Source: DASWHD01 sp036393335
GTDB lineage: Bacteria > CG2-30-53-67 > CG2-30-70-394
DNA: 10,069 nt
Direction: 5' to 3'
Assembly: GCA_036393335.1 (NCBI GenBank)
Contig: DASWHD010000104.1
Span: 1-10,069, forward strand
Below, piece after piece: positions 1 through 7,555 of the stretch. Positions within the stretch are counted from its first letter, which is position 1. Each line of letters begins with the position of its first letter. Both the position numbers and the translations under genes were made by a program. The notes under the pieces are model-generated. The model worked only from the letters and a program-made list of their open reading frames with translations, did not search any database and had not been told where the DNA came from.

Positions 1-26
1 GGGCTGATCGTTAGCCGTATCTTCAC

Positions 27-59
27 CGCTGGAGACCGTGAGTCCGAACGCTGGAGACC
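27..59. repeat. 11-bp direct repeat, two copies
   Basis: The sequence CGCTGGAGACC occurs at 27-37 and again at 49-59. The copies are 22 bp apart start to start, close to two helical turns. They lie in the non-coding stretch (1-181) downstream of the mrcA stop. Such spacing can suit a dimeric or cooperative regulator acting on a gene to the left of the window, but nothing else supports that. The rest of 1-181 holds no recognisable gene or strong terminator. Chance recurrence is possible. Confidence 0.3.
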
Positions 60-181
60 ACGCCGACGCGCGCGGGGAACGCGGGAACCCAGGAATCCAG
101 GAAACTGCCGGGCCGCGACTCGCCGGAACCCAACGTGCGCGGGCCTGGCGGCTTCACGCAGGGGGAGGGGGAGCGGTCGTG

Positions 182-2557
182 TCACAACGCCGGGACCATC
201 CGCGGCACGGGAGTGTCCGGCTTGCCGCCGGTCTGGACGAGGCCGCCGGTGGCCGCGAGGGGTGCGACCGCGACCGGCTCCTGTCCCGCCAGGAAGCACT
301 CGAGGCGGCTGTTCTTCACCTGATCGGGGGCCGCCAACAGGCCGGTCGCCCGGTCGACGCGGCGCCAGCGCACCTCCGGCGGCGCCCCGAAGGGGAGCCG
401 TGGCTGGTTGGCGAGGGCCGCACGCATGAAGTCGATCCAGATCGGCGCCCCCGCCTTGGCACCGGTCTCACCCTTGCCGAGGGTGCGCAGCTCATCGAAG
501 CCGACCCAGACCGCCGTGGCGAGGGTGGGGGTAAAGCCGATGAACCAGGCGTCGTTGTACTCGTTGGTGGTGCCGGTCTTGCCGGCGATCGGCCAGCCCG
601 CAAGCGCCTGCCCGACGCGGCGCCCGGTGCCGCGGCGTACCACGTCTTGCAACATGTCGGTGACGATATAGGCGGTGGCCGGCGCGATCGCCCGGCGCGG
701 CGCCGGGGTGTGCTCGAACAGGGTGGCGCCACGGGCGCTGACCACCCGGCGGATCGCCGCCGGCGCCACGGACTGGCCGCCGTTGGCGAAGGTGGCATAG
801 GCCGAGGCGATCTCCAGCGGTGAGACCACCGACGCCCCCAGGGCCAGGGAGAGATCCGCCTCCAGGGGACTGGTGATGCCACACCCCTTGGCGAACCGCA
901 CCGCCCGGCGGATACCGATGTCGTTGAGCAGGCGGACGGTGACCACGTTGCGTGACTGGACCAGCCCCTCGCGCAACGGCGTCGGGCCGTAGAACTTCTC
1001 GGAATAGTTGGCGGGCCGCCACTTCCGGGCCAGGTGGATGTCGTCGTAGATGATCGGGGAGTCGAGGTAGATGGTCGCCGGGCTGCGCCCCGCGTCGATC
1101 GCGGCGCCATAGATGAAGGGCTTGAAGGCGGAGCCCGGCTGACGGCGCGCCTGGACGGCGCGGTTGAACTCGGAGGCCTCGAAGTCCTTGCCGCCGACCA
1201 GGGCGAGGATCGCACCGTCTTCCGGACGCAGGCAGACCAGGGCCGCCTCCACCTCGGGCACCTGGGCGAGACGGTAGCGGGTCTCGCCGGCGCCGTCCGT
1301 GGTGCGCCGCACCAGGATCTCGTCCCCCGCCGTCACGACGTCCGCCGGCCCGCGCGCCGGCTGCCAGACCCCCGGGTCCGACCCGCCCCCGTCGACCGGA
1401 CGCCGCCCCGCCCAGTGGAAGGTGTCGAACGGGATCGTCGCCTCCTCGCCGGCGACCCAGATCTGGATGTGGTCGTCGCGGACCGCGGTGACCAGCCCGT
1501 GGAGATCACCCCACCCGTCGGGCGGCGCGGCGCGATGCGCGTCCTGAAAGGCCGCGTACCCGGCCTCCCCGTGGTGGGCGATCGGACCGCGGTAGTGGTG
1601 GCGCTGGTCGTAGGCGATCAGGCCGGTGCGGACCGCGTGAAACGCGGTGCGTTGCAGCGCCAGGTCGAGGGTGGTGTAGACGTCTAGCCCCTCCGAGTAC
1701 ACCGCATGCGAGCCGAATTCCTCGTTGAGCTGGCGCCGCACCAGCTCGAGGAAGTGGTCCACTTCCCCGGTGGAGCGCTCCTCCGGCGCCAGGCGCAGGG
1801 GGGCCGCCTCCGCCAGGCGCCGCTCGGTGAGGGTGATGTAGTGCTCGTCGAACATGCGCGCCAGGACCACGGCGCGCCGCTGCCAGGCGCGCTCCGGGTT
1901 GTGCCGGGGATTGAAGGCGGTCGGCGCCTTGGGCAGACCGGCGAGCATCGCCATCTCCTCCAACCGCAGTTCGGAGAGCTTCTTGCCGAAATAGGTCTGG
2001 GCGGCGGAGGCGACGCCGTAAGCGCCGCTGCCGAAGTAAATCTGGTTGACATACATCTCCAGGATCTGGTCCTTGGGGAACTCCCGCTCGATGCGCAGGG
2101 CCAGCAACGCCTCCTTGATCTTGCGGTCGAGGGTGCGCTCCGGGCTCAGGAGCAGGACCTTGGCGAGCTGCTGGGTGATGGTCGAGCCGCCTTGCGCGAC
2201 GTGGCCTTCCGAGACGTTGGCCCAGAAGGCGCGGGTGATCGCCTGGGGATCGACCCCGATGTGCGAGTAAAACCGCGCGTCCTCCGTGGCGAGGAAGGCT
2301 TGCCGCAACCGCTCCGGCACCGCGGCGAGCGCTACCGGGATCCGCCGTTCCAGATAGAAGCTGCCCACCAGCTCGCCACCGGCGGCGAACACCCGGGTGA
2401 CGCGGCTCGGGGTGTAGTCGTGGAGGGCGGCGATGTCCGGCAGGTCGCGCATGTAGGTGCGGTAGACCCAGACGCCGAGGACGGCGGCACCGACCAGCGC
2501 CAGCACGGCGACGCTGGCGAGACTGAGGAGCAGGGCCCGCAACAGGGTACGTAGCAT
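182..2557 (-). CDS. mrcA: Penicillin-binding protein 1A (bifunctional transglycosylase/transpeptidase)
   Basis: This inner-membrane enzyme polymerises lipid II into glycan strands and cross-links the peptides in the periplasm. Numbering is from the ATG at 2557-2555 (791 residues). A hydrophobic anchor spans about residues 4-31. The GT51 transglycosylase domain follows, with EDARF (catalytic Glu92), GGSTITQQ (123-130), RKIKE, and ILEMYVNQ carrying the second Glu (167). A middle OB-like region covers about 300-430. The transpeptidase domain has SAFK (nucleophile Ser476), SRN (535-537) and KTGT (660-663). All catalytic motifs are intact, and the length is near the usual 800-850. An in-frame ATG at 2644 would add 29 proline- and arginine-rich residues before the anchor. 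I prefer 2557 because the anchor then starts at the N-terminus, although neither start has a good ribosome-binding site. The gene is transcribed away from pomA, and its own regulation is not visible. Confidence 0.96.
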   Translation of the reverse strand: MLRTLLRALLLSLASVAVLALVGAAVLGVWVYRTYMRDLPDIAALHDYTPSRVTRVFAAGGELVGSFYLERRIPVALAAVPERLRQAFLATEDARFYSHIGVDPQAITRAFWANVSEGHVAQGGSTITQQLAKVLLLSPERTLDRKIKEALLALRIEREFPKDQILEMYVNQIYFGSGAYGVASAAQTYFGKKLSELRLEEMAMLAGLPKAPTAFNPRHNPERAWQRRAVVLARMFDEHYITLTERRLAEAAPLRLAPEERSTGEVDHFLELVRRQLNEEFGSHAVYSEGLDVYTTLDLALQRTAFHAVRTGLIAYDQRHHYRGPIAHHGEAGYAAFQDAHRAAPPDGWGDLHGLVTAVRDDHIQIWVAGEEATIPFDTFHWAGRRPVDGGGSDPGVWQPARGPADVVTAGDEILVRRTTDGAGETRYRLAQVPEVEAALVCLRPEDGAILALVGGKDFEASEFNRAVQARRQPGSAFKPFIYGAAIDAGRSPATIYLDSPIIYDDIHLARKWRPANYSEKFYGPTPLREGLVQSRNVVTVRLLNDIGIRRAVRFAKGCGITSPLEADLSLALGASVVSPLEIASAYATFANGGQSVAPAAIRRVVSARGATLFEHTPAPRRAIAPATAYIVTDMLQDVVRRGTGRRVGQALAGWPIAGKTGTTNEYNDAWFIGFTPTLATAVWVGFDELRTLGKGETGAKAGAPIWIDFMRAALANQPRLPFGAPPEVRWRRVDRATGLLAAPDQVKNSRLECFLAGQEPVAVAPLAATGGLVQTGGKPDTPVPRMVPAL

Positions 2558-2639
2558 TGGGGGTGCCGGGGACCGGAGGCGTGGCTCACGCCCTCTCGGA
2601 ACGGTCGAGGGCGGGGGGGAGCGGCTGACGGGGGGACAA

Positions 2640-2645
2640 ATCATA
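2640..2645 (-). promoter_or_regulatory. Possible -10 element for mrcA
   Basis: Read on the minus strand this is TATGAT, one mismatch from the sigma-70 consensus TATAAT, in an AT-richer patch of the divergent intergenic region. A start about 7 bases downstream would give a leader of roughly 75 bases before the ATG at 2557 and would exclude the upstream ATG at 2644. No good -35 hexamer sits 16-18 bases upstream, so this is a weak candidate. Confidence 0.25.
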
Positions 2646-2794
2646 CTCGGTTTGGGGACCGCGAAGCGCGAATTTTCTTCCCGGCCGGTCGTGTGTCGGG
2701 GGAAGACGTCGCGTGCCGTCCGGCCCGTTTCCGGTCCCCGTATCGCCGGCCGCCATGGCTCAATCGTGACGTCCCGGCGGTCGATACGGTCAGC

Positions 2795-2811
2795 GGGAGG
2801 CCACGCCTCCC
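2795..2811 (+). promoter_or_regulatory. Hairpin in the pomA leader
   Basis: GGGAGGC (2795-2801) and GCCTCCC (2805-2811) form a perfect 7-bp inverted repeat around the triplet CAC. It ends 27 bases before the pomA GTG. In RNA it would be a stable stem just upstream of the ribosome-binding region. As DNA it is a short dyad. The rest of 2558-2838 shows no further strong structure, and no convincing promoter for pomA was found. Confidence 0.35.
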
Positions 2812-2838
2812 CCTCGTCATCCGTGGGATGGGTCCATC

Positions 2839-3609
2839 GTGGATATCGCTACCCTCATCGGCCTGGTCTTTGCCTTCGCCCTGCTCATCACCGCCATCCT
2901 CCTCGGCGGCAGCCTGGCCGCGTTCGTCGACGTACCGAGCATCCTCATTGTATTTGGCGGTGTCATCACCACCACCCTGGTGATGCAAAAAATGCAGGTA
3001 GTCGTGGGGACCATCGGCGTCGCCATCCAGTCGTTCTTCGACCGGGCCACGCCGGTGGCGGAGCTGGTGGAGAAGATCGTGGAGCTGGCGGACAAGGCAC
3101 GCCGCGAGGGGCTCCTCGCCCTAGAAGCGGTGGAGGTGCCGGACGCGTTTCTTTCCAAGGGGGTGCGGCTGGCGGTGGACGGGATCGAGCTGGAGGAGAT
3201 CAACGCGGTGCTCGCCTCCGAGGTCGACTCGCTCCGGGCGCGCCACCGCCGCGGTCAGGCGGTCCTCGACTTCATGAAGGGCAACGCCCCGGCCATGGGC
3301 ATGATCGGGACCCTGATCGGCCTGGTGAACATGCTCCAGAACCTGGCGGATCCCAAGGCCATCGGACCGGCGATGGCGGTGGCGCTGCTCACCACGTTTT
3401 ACGGCGCCATCCTGGCGTTCGTGGTGTTCGGGCCGATCAGCGAGAAGCTCAAGAACCGCACCACGGAAGAGGTGGCGCGCATGGAGATGTGCATACTCGG
3501 GGTCAATTGCCTCAACAAGGGGGAGCACCCGCGCATGGTGCGGCAGAGGCTCCTCGCGTTCATGGCCCCGGCGCAGCGCGCGGCCCTGGAAGAGGGGCGC
3601 CGCGCGTGA
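2839..3609 (+). CDS. pomA: Flagellar motor stator protein PomA (MotA family, sodium type)
   Basis: This is the membrane subunit of the flagellar stator. With PomB it forms the ion channel, and its cytoplasmic loop drives the rotor protein FliG. The 256 residues show four membrane segments at about 3-24, 33-50, 150-170 and 178-200, with a charged cytoplasmic loop between the second and third. Arg88 and Glu96 lie where the FliG-contacting charges of Vibrio PomA lie. The segment around 151-160 (PAMGMIGTLI) and the LLTT motif place threonines at 158, 185 and 186, the positions tied to sodium in Vibrio PomA. The start is GTG at 2839. An ATG at 2828 is out of frame, and the GTG start makes the numbering agree with Vibrio PomA. 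GTGGGATGGG just upstream is a plausible ribosome-binding site. pomB follows after 61 bases, so the two are probably one operon. Ion choice is inferred, not shown. Confidence 0.95.
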   Translation: MDIATLIGLVFAFALLITAILLGGSLAAFVDVPSILIVFGGVITTTLVMQKMQVVVGTIGVAIQSFFDRATPVAELVEKIVELADKARREGLLALEAVEVPDAFLSKGVRLAVDGIELEEINAVLASEVDSLRARHRRGQAVLDFMKGNAPAMGMIGTLIGLVNMLQNLADPKAIGPAMAVALLTTFYGAILAFVVFGPISEKLKNRTTEEVARMEMCILGVNCLNKGEHPRMVRQRLLAFMAPAQRAALEEGRRA

Positions 3610-3638
3610 TGCATGCACCCTCGCAACGACCCGTGATG

Positions 3639-3652
3639 CCAACCGGGGTTGG
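3639..3652 (+). promoter_or_regulatory. Small intercistronic hairpin between pomA and pomB
   Basis: CCAAC (3639-3643) pairs with GTTGG (3648-3652) around CGGG, with two possible G-U pairs outside. It lies 18 bases before the pomB ATG, and the weak GGTGAG ribosome-binding site overlaps its 3' side. It could tune the pomA:pomB ratio or stabilise message ends, but the stem is short. Confidence 0.22.
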
Positions 3653-3670
3653 TGAGACGCCGGATCTGAC

Positions 3671-4498
3671 ATGAGCAGAGAGTGTGATTGTCCGCCGCCC
3701 GGGGCCCCCGAGTGGATGAATACCTTCGCGGACATGATGAGCCTCCTGCTCACCTTCTTCGTCCTCCTCCTGTCGTTCGCCAACATGGACATCGTGCGCT
3801 TCAGGGAGGCGATGAGCTCCATTCAAAACGCCCTGCTCGGCGGACCCACGGCGATGAAGGAGGTGCCGCAGACCGCCGTGGTGGAACTCAGCCAGACCTC
3901 CCACACCTCCCTGGTCCAGACGCAACGGGAGGTGCAGGAAAACCCGCCCAGCGAGACCGGGGAACCGGAGACGGCGGCGACCAAGGTCGTCACGAGCACC
4001 ACGGACCTCGAGGCCCTCGCGTCCATCGAGCAGATGCTCCGCGAGCAGGAGCTGATCGGCATGGCGGAGGCCGAGGCGACCGCCCGGGGCGTGATCATCC
4101 GGGTGAAGGGCCAGCTGTTCTTCGAGGCCGGGTCGGCGGAGTTGCTGGAGCGCTCCTATCCGATGCTCAACGAGATCGGCGCCATCCTCCTGGCCTTCCC
4201 CTACAACATCACCGTCGAGGGCCACACCGACGACCAGCCGATCCACACGGAGCGCTTCCCCTCCAACTGGGAGCTCTCCACCGCCCGCGCGATCTCGGTG
4301 ATGCGCTACTTGAGCGAGCGGCGCGGCGTGCCGGCGGCGCGCATGGGGGTTGCCGGGTACGCCGACATCCATCCGGTGGTCCCCAACGACTCACCGGAAC
4401 ACCGCGCCGCGAACCGGCGCGTGGAGTTCGTCTTCCACAAGGGTGAGATCGCCAGCCAGGTGATCGACGATCCCCTGATGGCTCCCGGCGCAATGTAG
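3671..4498 (+). CDS. pomB: Flagellar motor stator protein PomB (MotB family, OmpA-like)
   Basis: This is the plug and anchor subunit of the stator. It has one membrane helix with the ion-binding aspartate and a periplasmic OmpA-like domain that clamps peptidoglycan. Of 275 residues, 5-20 (CDCPPPGAPEWMNTFA) closely match the N-terminus of Vibrio PomB, including the CxCPPPG motif. Asp21 in FADMMSL is the ion-carrying residue, and the helix runs to about 37. An amphipathic plug-like stretch follows at about 41-57, then a linker rich in Thr, Glu and Gln. The OmpA domain spans about 140-256, with EGHTDDQP (183-190), the NWELSTARA segment (199-207) and NRRVEFVF (248-255). The protein is shorter than Vibrio PomB (about 315), mainly in the linker. 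The ATG at 3671 is chosen because it keeps the CPPPG leader; its ribosome-binding site is weak. The start lies 61 bases after pomA. Confidence 0.95.
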   Translation: MSRECDCPPPGAPEWMNTFADMMSLLLTFFVLLLSFANMDIVRFREAMSSIQNALLGGPTAMKEVPQTAVVELSQTSHTSLVQTQREVQENPPSETGEPETAATKVVTSTTDLEALASIEQMLREQELIGMAEAEATARGVIIRVKGQLFFEAGSAELLERSYPMLNEIGAILLAFPYNITVEGHTDDQPIHTERFPSNWELSTARAISVMRYLSERRGVPAARMGVAGYADIHPVVPNDSPEHRAANRRVEFVFHKGEIASQVIDDPLMAPGAM

Positions 4499-4821
4499 GT
4501 CTCTGGGTAGGCCACGACCCTCCAGGGCACTGCCGGCCCGTGAGGATTTGCGCCGGTTCTGCTCCTCCCTTTGCCCCCGACCGAGCGACGCGGAGAAGGC
4601 CGACCTCCTCGCCTTCCGTGAAGTCCCTGGAGGACGACACCCCAGTGGTCACTCCGCCCGCCTTGCCGCCGGTACCCTAGTGGCGAAAACGCAATCGGTT
4701 AACCAACCCGTCCAGTTTCTTGCTCGCCGGGCGTTGCATGTGGAAGGGGTGTATGGCTAGCTGGATGTGGTCGCCGTTCCCCGGCGATAAGGGGAGGGTC
4801 CTGCACCGAGAGGAACTCGCC
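4499..4821. other. Non-coding gap between pomB and the pat-like gene
   Basis: This gap is 323 bases. A 70-codon frame at 4548-4760 has no recognisable protein features and no good ribosome-binding site. Possible structures are GAAGGC/GCCTTC (4595-4600 and 4611-4616, 10-base loop), a candidate pomB terminator without a T-tract, and TCCCC/GGGGA (4778-4782 and 4791-4795) just before the pat ribosome-binding site. A 9-bp inverted pair, CCTCCAGGG at 4519-4527 and CCCTGGAGG at 4625-4633, is widely spaced and may be chance. The AT-richest part is about 4685-4720, with the palindrome GGTTAACC at 4697-4704, a reasonable place for the pat promoter. No convincing -35/-10 pair was found. Confidence 0.5.
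4808..4814 (+). promoter_or_regulatory. Ribosome-binding site fixing the pat start
   Basis: GAGAGGA ends 7 bases before the ATG at 4822. It is the strongest ribosome-binding site in the window. It decides the start against in-frame upstream ATGs at 4720, 4738, 4753 and 4765, which would add non-homologous residues before the MNIHRLQALF start typical of the family. Confidence 0.75.
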
Positions 4822-7521
4822 ATGAACATCCACCGCCTGCAAGCCCTCTTTCAGCCCGCCTCGGTGGCGGTGATCGGCGCCTCCAACCGCCCGAACCGCA
4901 TCGGTACCCTGGTGATGAACAACCTGCTGCGCGCCGGCTTTCCCGGTCCGGTGATGCCGGTCAACCCGAAGCACCAGTCGGTCTGCGGGGTGCTCGCCTA
5001 CCCGGACGTCGCCTCCCTGCCGATCACGCCGGACATGGCGGTGGTGTGTACCCCGCCGGCGACGGTCCCCGAGCTGGTGGAGCAGCTCGGCCGGCGCGGC
5101 ACCCAGGCGGTCACGGTCCTGACCGCCGGCCTCGCCCGGCAACGCGACGACCACGGCCGCACCCTGCAAGAGGTCATGCTGAAGACGGCACGCGCCCACG
5201 GGATGCGCATCCTGGGCCCCAACTGCCTGGGGCTGCTGGTTCCCGGCTCCGGGCTCAACGCCAGCTTCGCCCACCTCGATGCCCTGCCGGGCAAGGTCGC
5301 CTTCGTCTCCCAGTCGGGCGCCCTGGGCACCGCGGTGATCGACTGGGCGCGCGCCCATAACATCGGCTTCTCTCACTTCGTCTCCCTGGGGGACAGCGTG
5401 GACGTCGATTTCGGCGATGTCCTCGACTACCTGGCGGTGGAGCCGGCGACGCGCGCCATCCTGCTGTACATCGAGGCGATCCGCGACGCCCGCAAGTTCA
5501 TGTCCGCGGCCCGCGCCGCGGCGCGCAACAAGCCGGTGCTGGTGATCAAGTCGGGCCGTGAGGCCGAGGGAGCCAAGGCCGCCGCCTCCCACACCGGCGC
5601 CCTCGCCGGGGTGGACCACGTCTACCACGCCGCCTTTCGCCGTGCCGGCATGTTGCGGGTGTACGACATCGACGAGCTGTTCGGGGCGGTGGAGACCCTG
5701 GCGCGGATGCAGCCCCTGCGCGGCGACCGGCTGGCGATCCTCACCAACGGCGGCGGCCCCGGGGTGATGGCCACCGACACCTTGGTCGCGCTGGGCGGCC
5801 ACCTGGCGCAGCTCTCCGCGGAGACCATCGCCGCCCTCGACGCAATCCTCCCGGAGTCGTGGTCGCGGGCCAATCCCGTGGACATCATCGGTGACGCACC
5901 GCCGGAGCGGTTCGCCGAGGCGACCCGCCTCCTGCTCAACGACCGCAACATCGACGCCCTGCTGGTGATCCACGTCCCCACCGCCGTCGCCCCCGGCGAC
6001 GTCACCGCCCGGGCCGTGGCGGAGGTGGTGGCAGGCAGCCGGCGCAACGTGCTGACGAGCTGGCTTGGCCACGTCACGGCAGACGCGGCACGGCGGGTCT
6101 TCGCCGAGGCGGCGATCCCCACCTACGACACCCCGGACAAGGCGGTGCGCGCCTTCATGCACATGGTGCGCTACGAACGCAACCAGGTGCTGCTCATGGA
6201 GACGCCGCCATCGGCGCCGGAGGGCTTCACTCCCGCCACCACCAGCGCCCGGCTGATGGTGGGGAGCGCCCTGGCGGCGGGTCGCGACATGCTCAGCGAG
6301 CCGGAGGCGAAGGCGGTCCTCGCCGCCTACGGCGTGCCGGTGGTGGAGACCCACGTCGCCACCACGGTGGAGGACGCGGTGCGCATCGCCGGCGAGATCG
6401 GCTTTCCGGTGGCGATCAAGATCCTCTGCCCGCAGATCACCCACAAGTCGGACGTGGGTGGCGTGGCCCTCGACCTGGAGGGACCCCAAGCGGTGCAGGT
6501 GGCCGCCAGCGCCATGCGCAAACGGGTGCATGAGGCCTTTCCCGAAGCCATGATCACGGGCTTCACCGTCCAGGAGATGGCGCGCCGGCCCGGCGCCCAT
6601 GAGCTGATCGTGGGGATGACCACCGATCCGATCTTCGGTCCGGTGCTCCTGTTCGGCCAGGGCGGCACGGGGGTGGAGGTGATCGGCGACCGCGCCGTGG
6701 CCCTGCCGCCCCTGAACATGGGGCTGGCCAGCGAGTTGATCTCCCGCACCCGGGTCGCCAAGCTCCTCGCCGGCTACCGCGGCCGGCCGGCGGCCGATCT
6801 CGATGCGATCCGCCTCACCCTGATCAAAATCTCCCAGATCATCGTCGACCTCCCCGAGGTGATCGAGCTGGACATCAACCCGCTGTTCGCCGACCAGCAC
6901 GGGGTCCTGGCCCTGGACGCCCGCATGCGCGTGGCGTGTGCCACCCGCTCCGGCCCGGCGCGCCTCGCGATCCGCCCCTATCCCCGGGAGCTGGAGGAGG
7001 AGCTCACCTGCACCTCGGGGCGCAAGGTGCTGCTCCGACCCATCCGCCCGGAGGACGAACCGGCCCACAAGGCGTTCGTCGATCGCGTGGCGCCGGAGGA
7101 CATCTACTTTCGCTTCTTCCGCACCGTCAAGAGCCTGCCCCATACCGAGATGGCGCGCTTCACCCAGATCGACTACGACCGCGAGATGGCGTTCATCGCC
7201 ACCGCCCCCGACGCCGACGGCCGGCCCGAGACCCTGGCGGTGGTGCGCACCATCACCGACCCGGACAACGAGCGCGCCGAGTTCAGCATCCTGGTGCGCA
7301 GCGACGTCCAGCGCGACGGCCTGGGCCGTGGCCTGCTGGGCAAGATGATCCGCTATTGCCGGGCCCGCGGCACCCGCGAGATCGCCGGCCACGTCCTGCC
7401 CGAGAACCAGGCGATGCTGGGCCTGGCCCAGGACCTTGGCTTCGCGGTGCGCCGCAAGGCCGGCGACGAGGTGATGGAGGTGAGCCTCGCCCTGAACGGC
7501 GAAGCCGTAGGAATCGGGTAG
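4822..7521 (+). CDS. patZ: Protein lysine acetyltransferase, NDP-forming acyl-CoA synthetase/GNAT fusion (Pat/PatZ type)
   Basis: Pat-type enzymes acetylate lysines of metabolic proteins, classically acetyl-CoA synthetase, using acetyl-CoA, in the cytoplasm. The 899 residues carry, in order, a CoA-binding Rossmann domain (about 8-130, VAVIGAS near the start), a succinyl-CoA-ligase-like domain (about 155-290), a linker, an ATP-grasp domain (about 485-705, THKSDVGGV at 540-548), and a GNAT domain (about 735-895). The GNAT domain has the acetyl-CoA loop RDGLGRG (831-837), and Glu820 in AEFSILVRSD aligns with the proposed catalytic glutamate of enterobacterial Pat. The striking point is SHTG with His257. 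That histidine is phosphorylated in ADP-forming acetyl-CoA synthetases, and by my recollection it is missing in E. coli PatZ. The synthetase half may therefore still be active or bind ligands differently. The gene stands alone, facing a metal transporter operon. The domain call is firm; the substrate is inferred. Confidence 0.93.
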   Translation: MNIHRLQALFQPASVAVIGASNRPNRIGTLVMNNLLRAGFPGPVMPVNPKHQSVCGVLAYPDVASLPITPDMAVVCTPPATVPELVEQLGRRGTQAVTVLTAGLARQRDDHGRTLQEVMLKTARAHGMRILGPNCLGLLVPGSGLNASFAHLDALPGKVAFVSQSGALGTAVIDWARAHNIGFSHFVSLGDSVDVDFGDVLDYLAVEPATRAILLYIEAIRDARKFMSAARAAARNKPVLVIKSGREAEGAKAAASHTGALAGVDHVYHAAFRRAGMLRVYDIDELFGAVETLARMQPLRGDRLAILTNGGGPGVMATDTLVALGGHLAQLSAETIAALDAILPESWSRANPVDIIGDAPPERFAEATRLLLNDRNIDALLVIHVPTAVAPGDVTARAVAEVVAGSRRNVLTSWLGHVTADAARRVFAEAAIPTYDTPDKAVRAFMHMVRYERNQVLLMETPPSAPEGFTPATTSARLMVGSALAAGRDMLSEPEAKAVLAAYGVPVVETHVATTVEDAVRIAGEIGFPVAIKILCPQITHKSDVGGVALDLEGPQAVQVAASAMRKRVHEAFPEAMITGFTVQEMARRPGAHELIVGMTTDPIFGPVLLFGQGGTGVEVIGDRAVALPPLNMGLASELISRTRVAKLLAGYRGRPAADLDAIRLTLIKISQIIVDLPEVIELDINPLFADQHGVLALDARMRVACATRSGPARLAIRPYPRELEEELTCTSGRKVLLRPIRPEDEPAHKAFVDRVAPEDIYFRFFRTVKSLPHTEMARFTQIDYDREMAFIATAPDADGRPETLAVVRTITDPDNERAEFSILVRSDVQRDGLGRGLLGKMIRYCRARGTREIAGHVLPENQAMLGLAQDLGFAVRRKAGDEVMEVSLALNGEAVGIG

Positions 7522-7552
7522 ACCGTAGGTCGCATCCCGCGACCTACGGTCT
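7520..7552. repeat. Perfect 14-bp inverted repeat at the pat stop codon (terminator or REP-like)
   Basis: The arms at 7520-7533 and 7539-7552 (AGACCGTAGGTCGC and its exact complement) flank the 5-base loop ATCCC. The left arm begins inside the TAG stop of pat (7519-7521). No T-tract follows, so it is not a textbook intrinsic terminator. It could still stop transcription, protect the 3' end of the message, or be one copy of a dispersed palindromic repeat. It is the longest perfect inverted repeat I found in the window. Confidence 0.75.
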
Positions 7553-7555
7553 GAG

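Noticed and set aside
1706..2554. A 282-codon plus-strand frame opposite mrcA.
   Set aside because: It is the antisense shadow of the PBP1A transglycosylase domain, with no motifs of its own.
2780..2787. GTCGATAC upstream of pomA as a flagellar sigma-28 -10 element (consensus GCCGATAA).
   Set aside because: It matches six of eight bases, but only CAAT or TCAA stands where TAAA is needed, so the pair is not convincing.
2652..3674. A 340-codon plus-strand frame overlapping pomA.
   Set aside because: The product is Gly/Arg/Pro-rich with no recognisable domain, while the other frame encodes a clear PomA.
4519..4633. CCTCCAGGG and CCCTGGAGG as arms of a long hairpin.
   Set aside because: A 9-bp pair separated by 97 bases is likely by chance in such GC-rich sequence, and no further pairing supports it.
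4548..4760. A 70-codon frame in the gap between pomB and the pat-like gene.
   Set aside because: It lacks a good ribosome-binding site and has no recognisable composition or motif, as expected of a chance frame in GC-rich DNA.
4783..4790. GGCGATAA before the pat-like gene, a seven-of-eight match to the sigma-28 -10.
   Set aside because: There is no TAAA-like -35 at the required distance, and nothing links this gene to the flagellar regulon.
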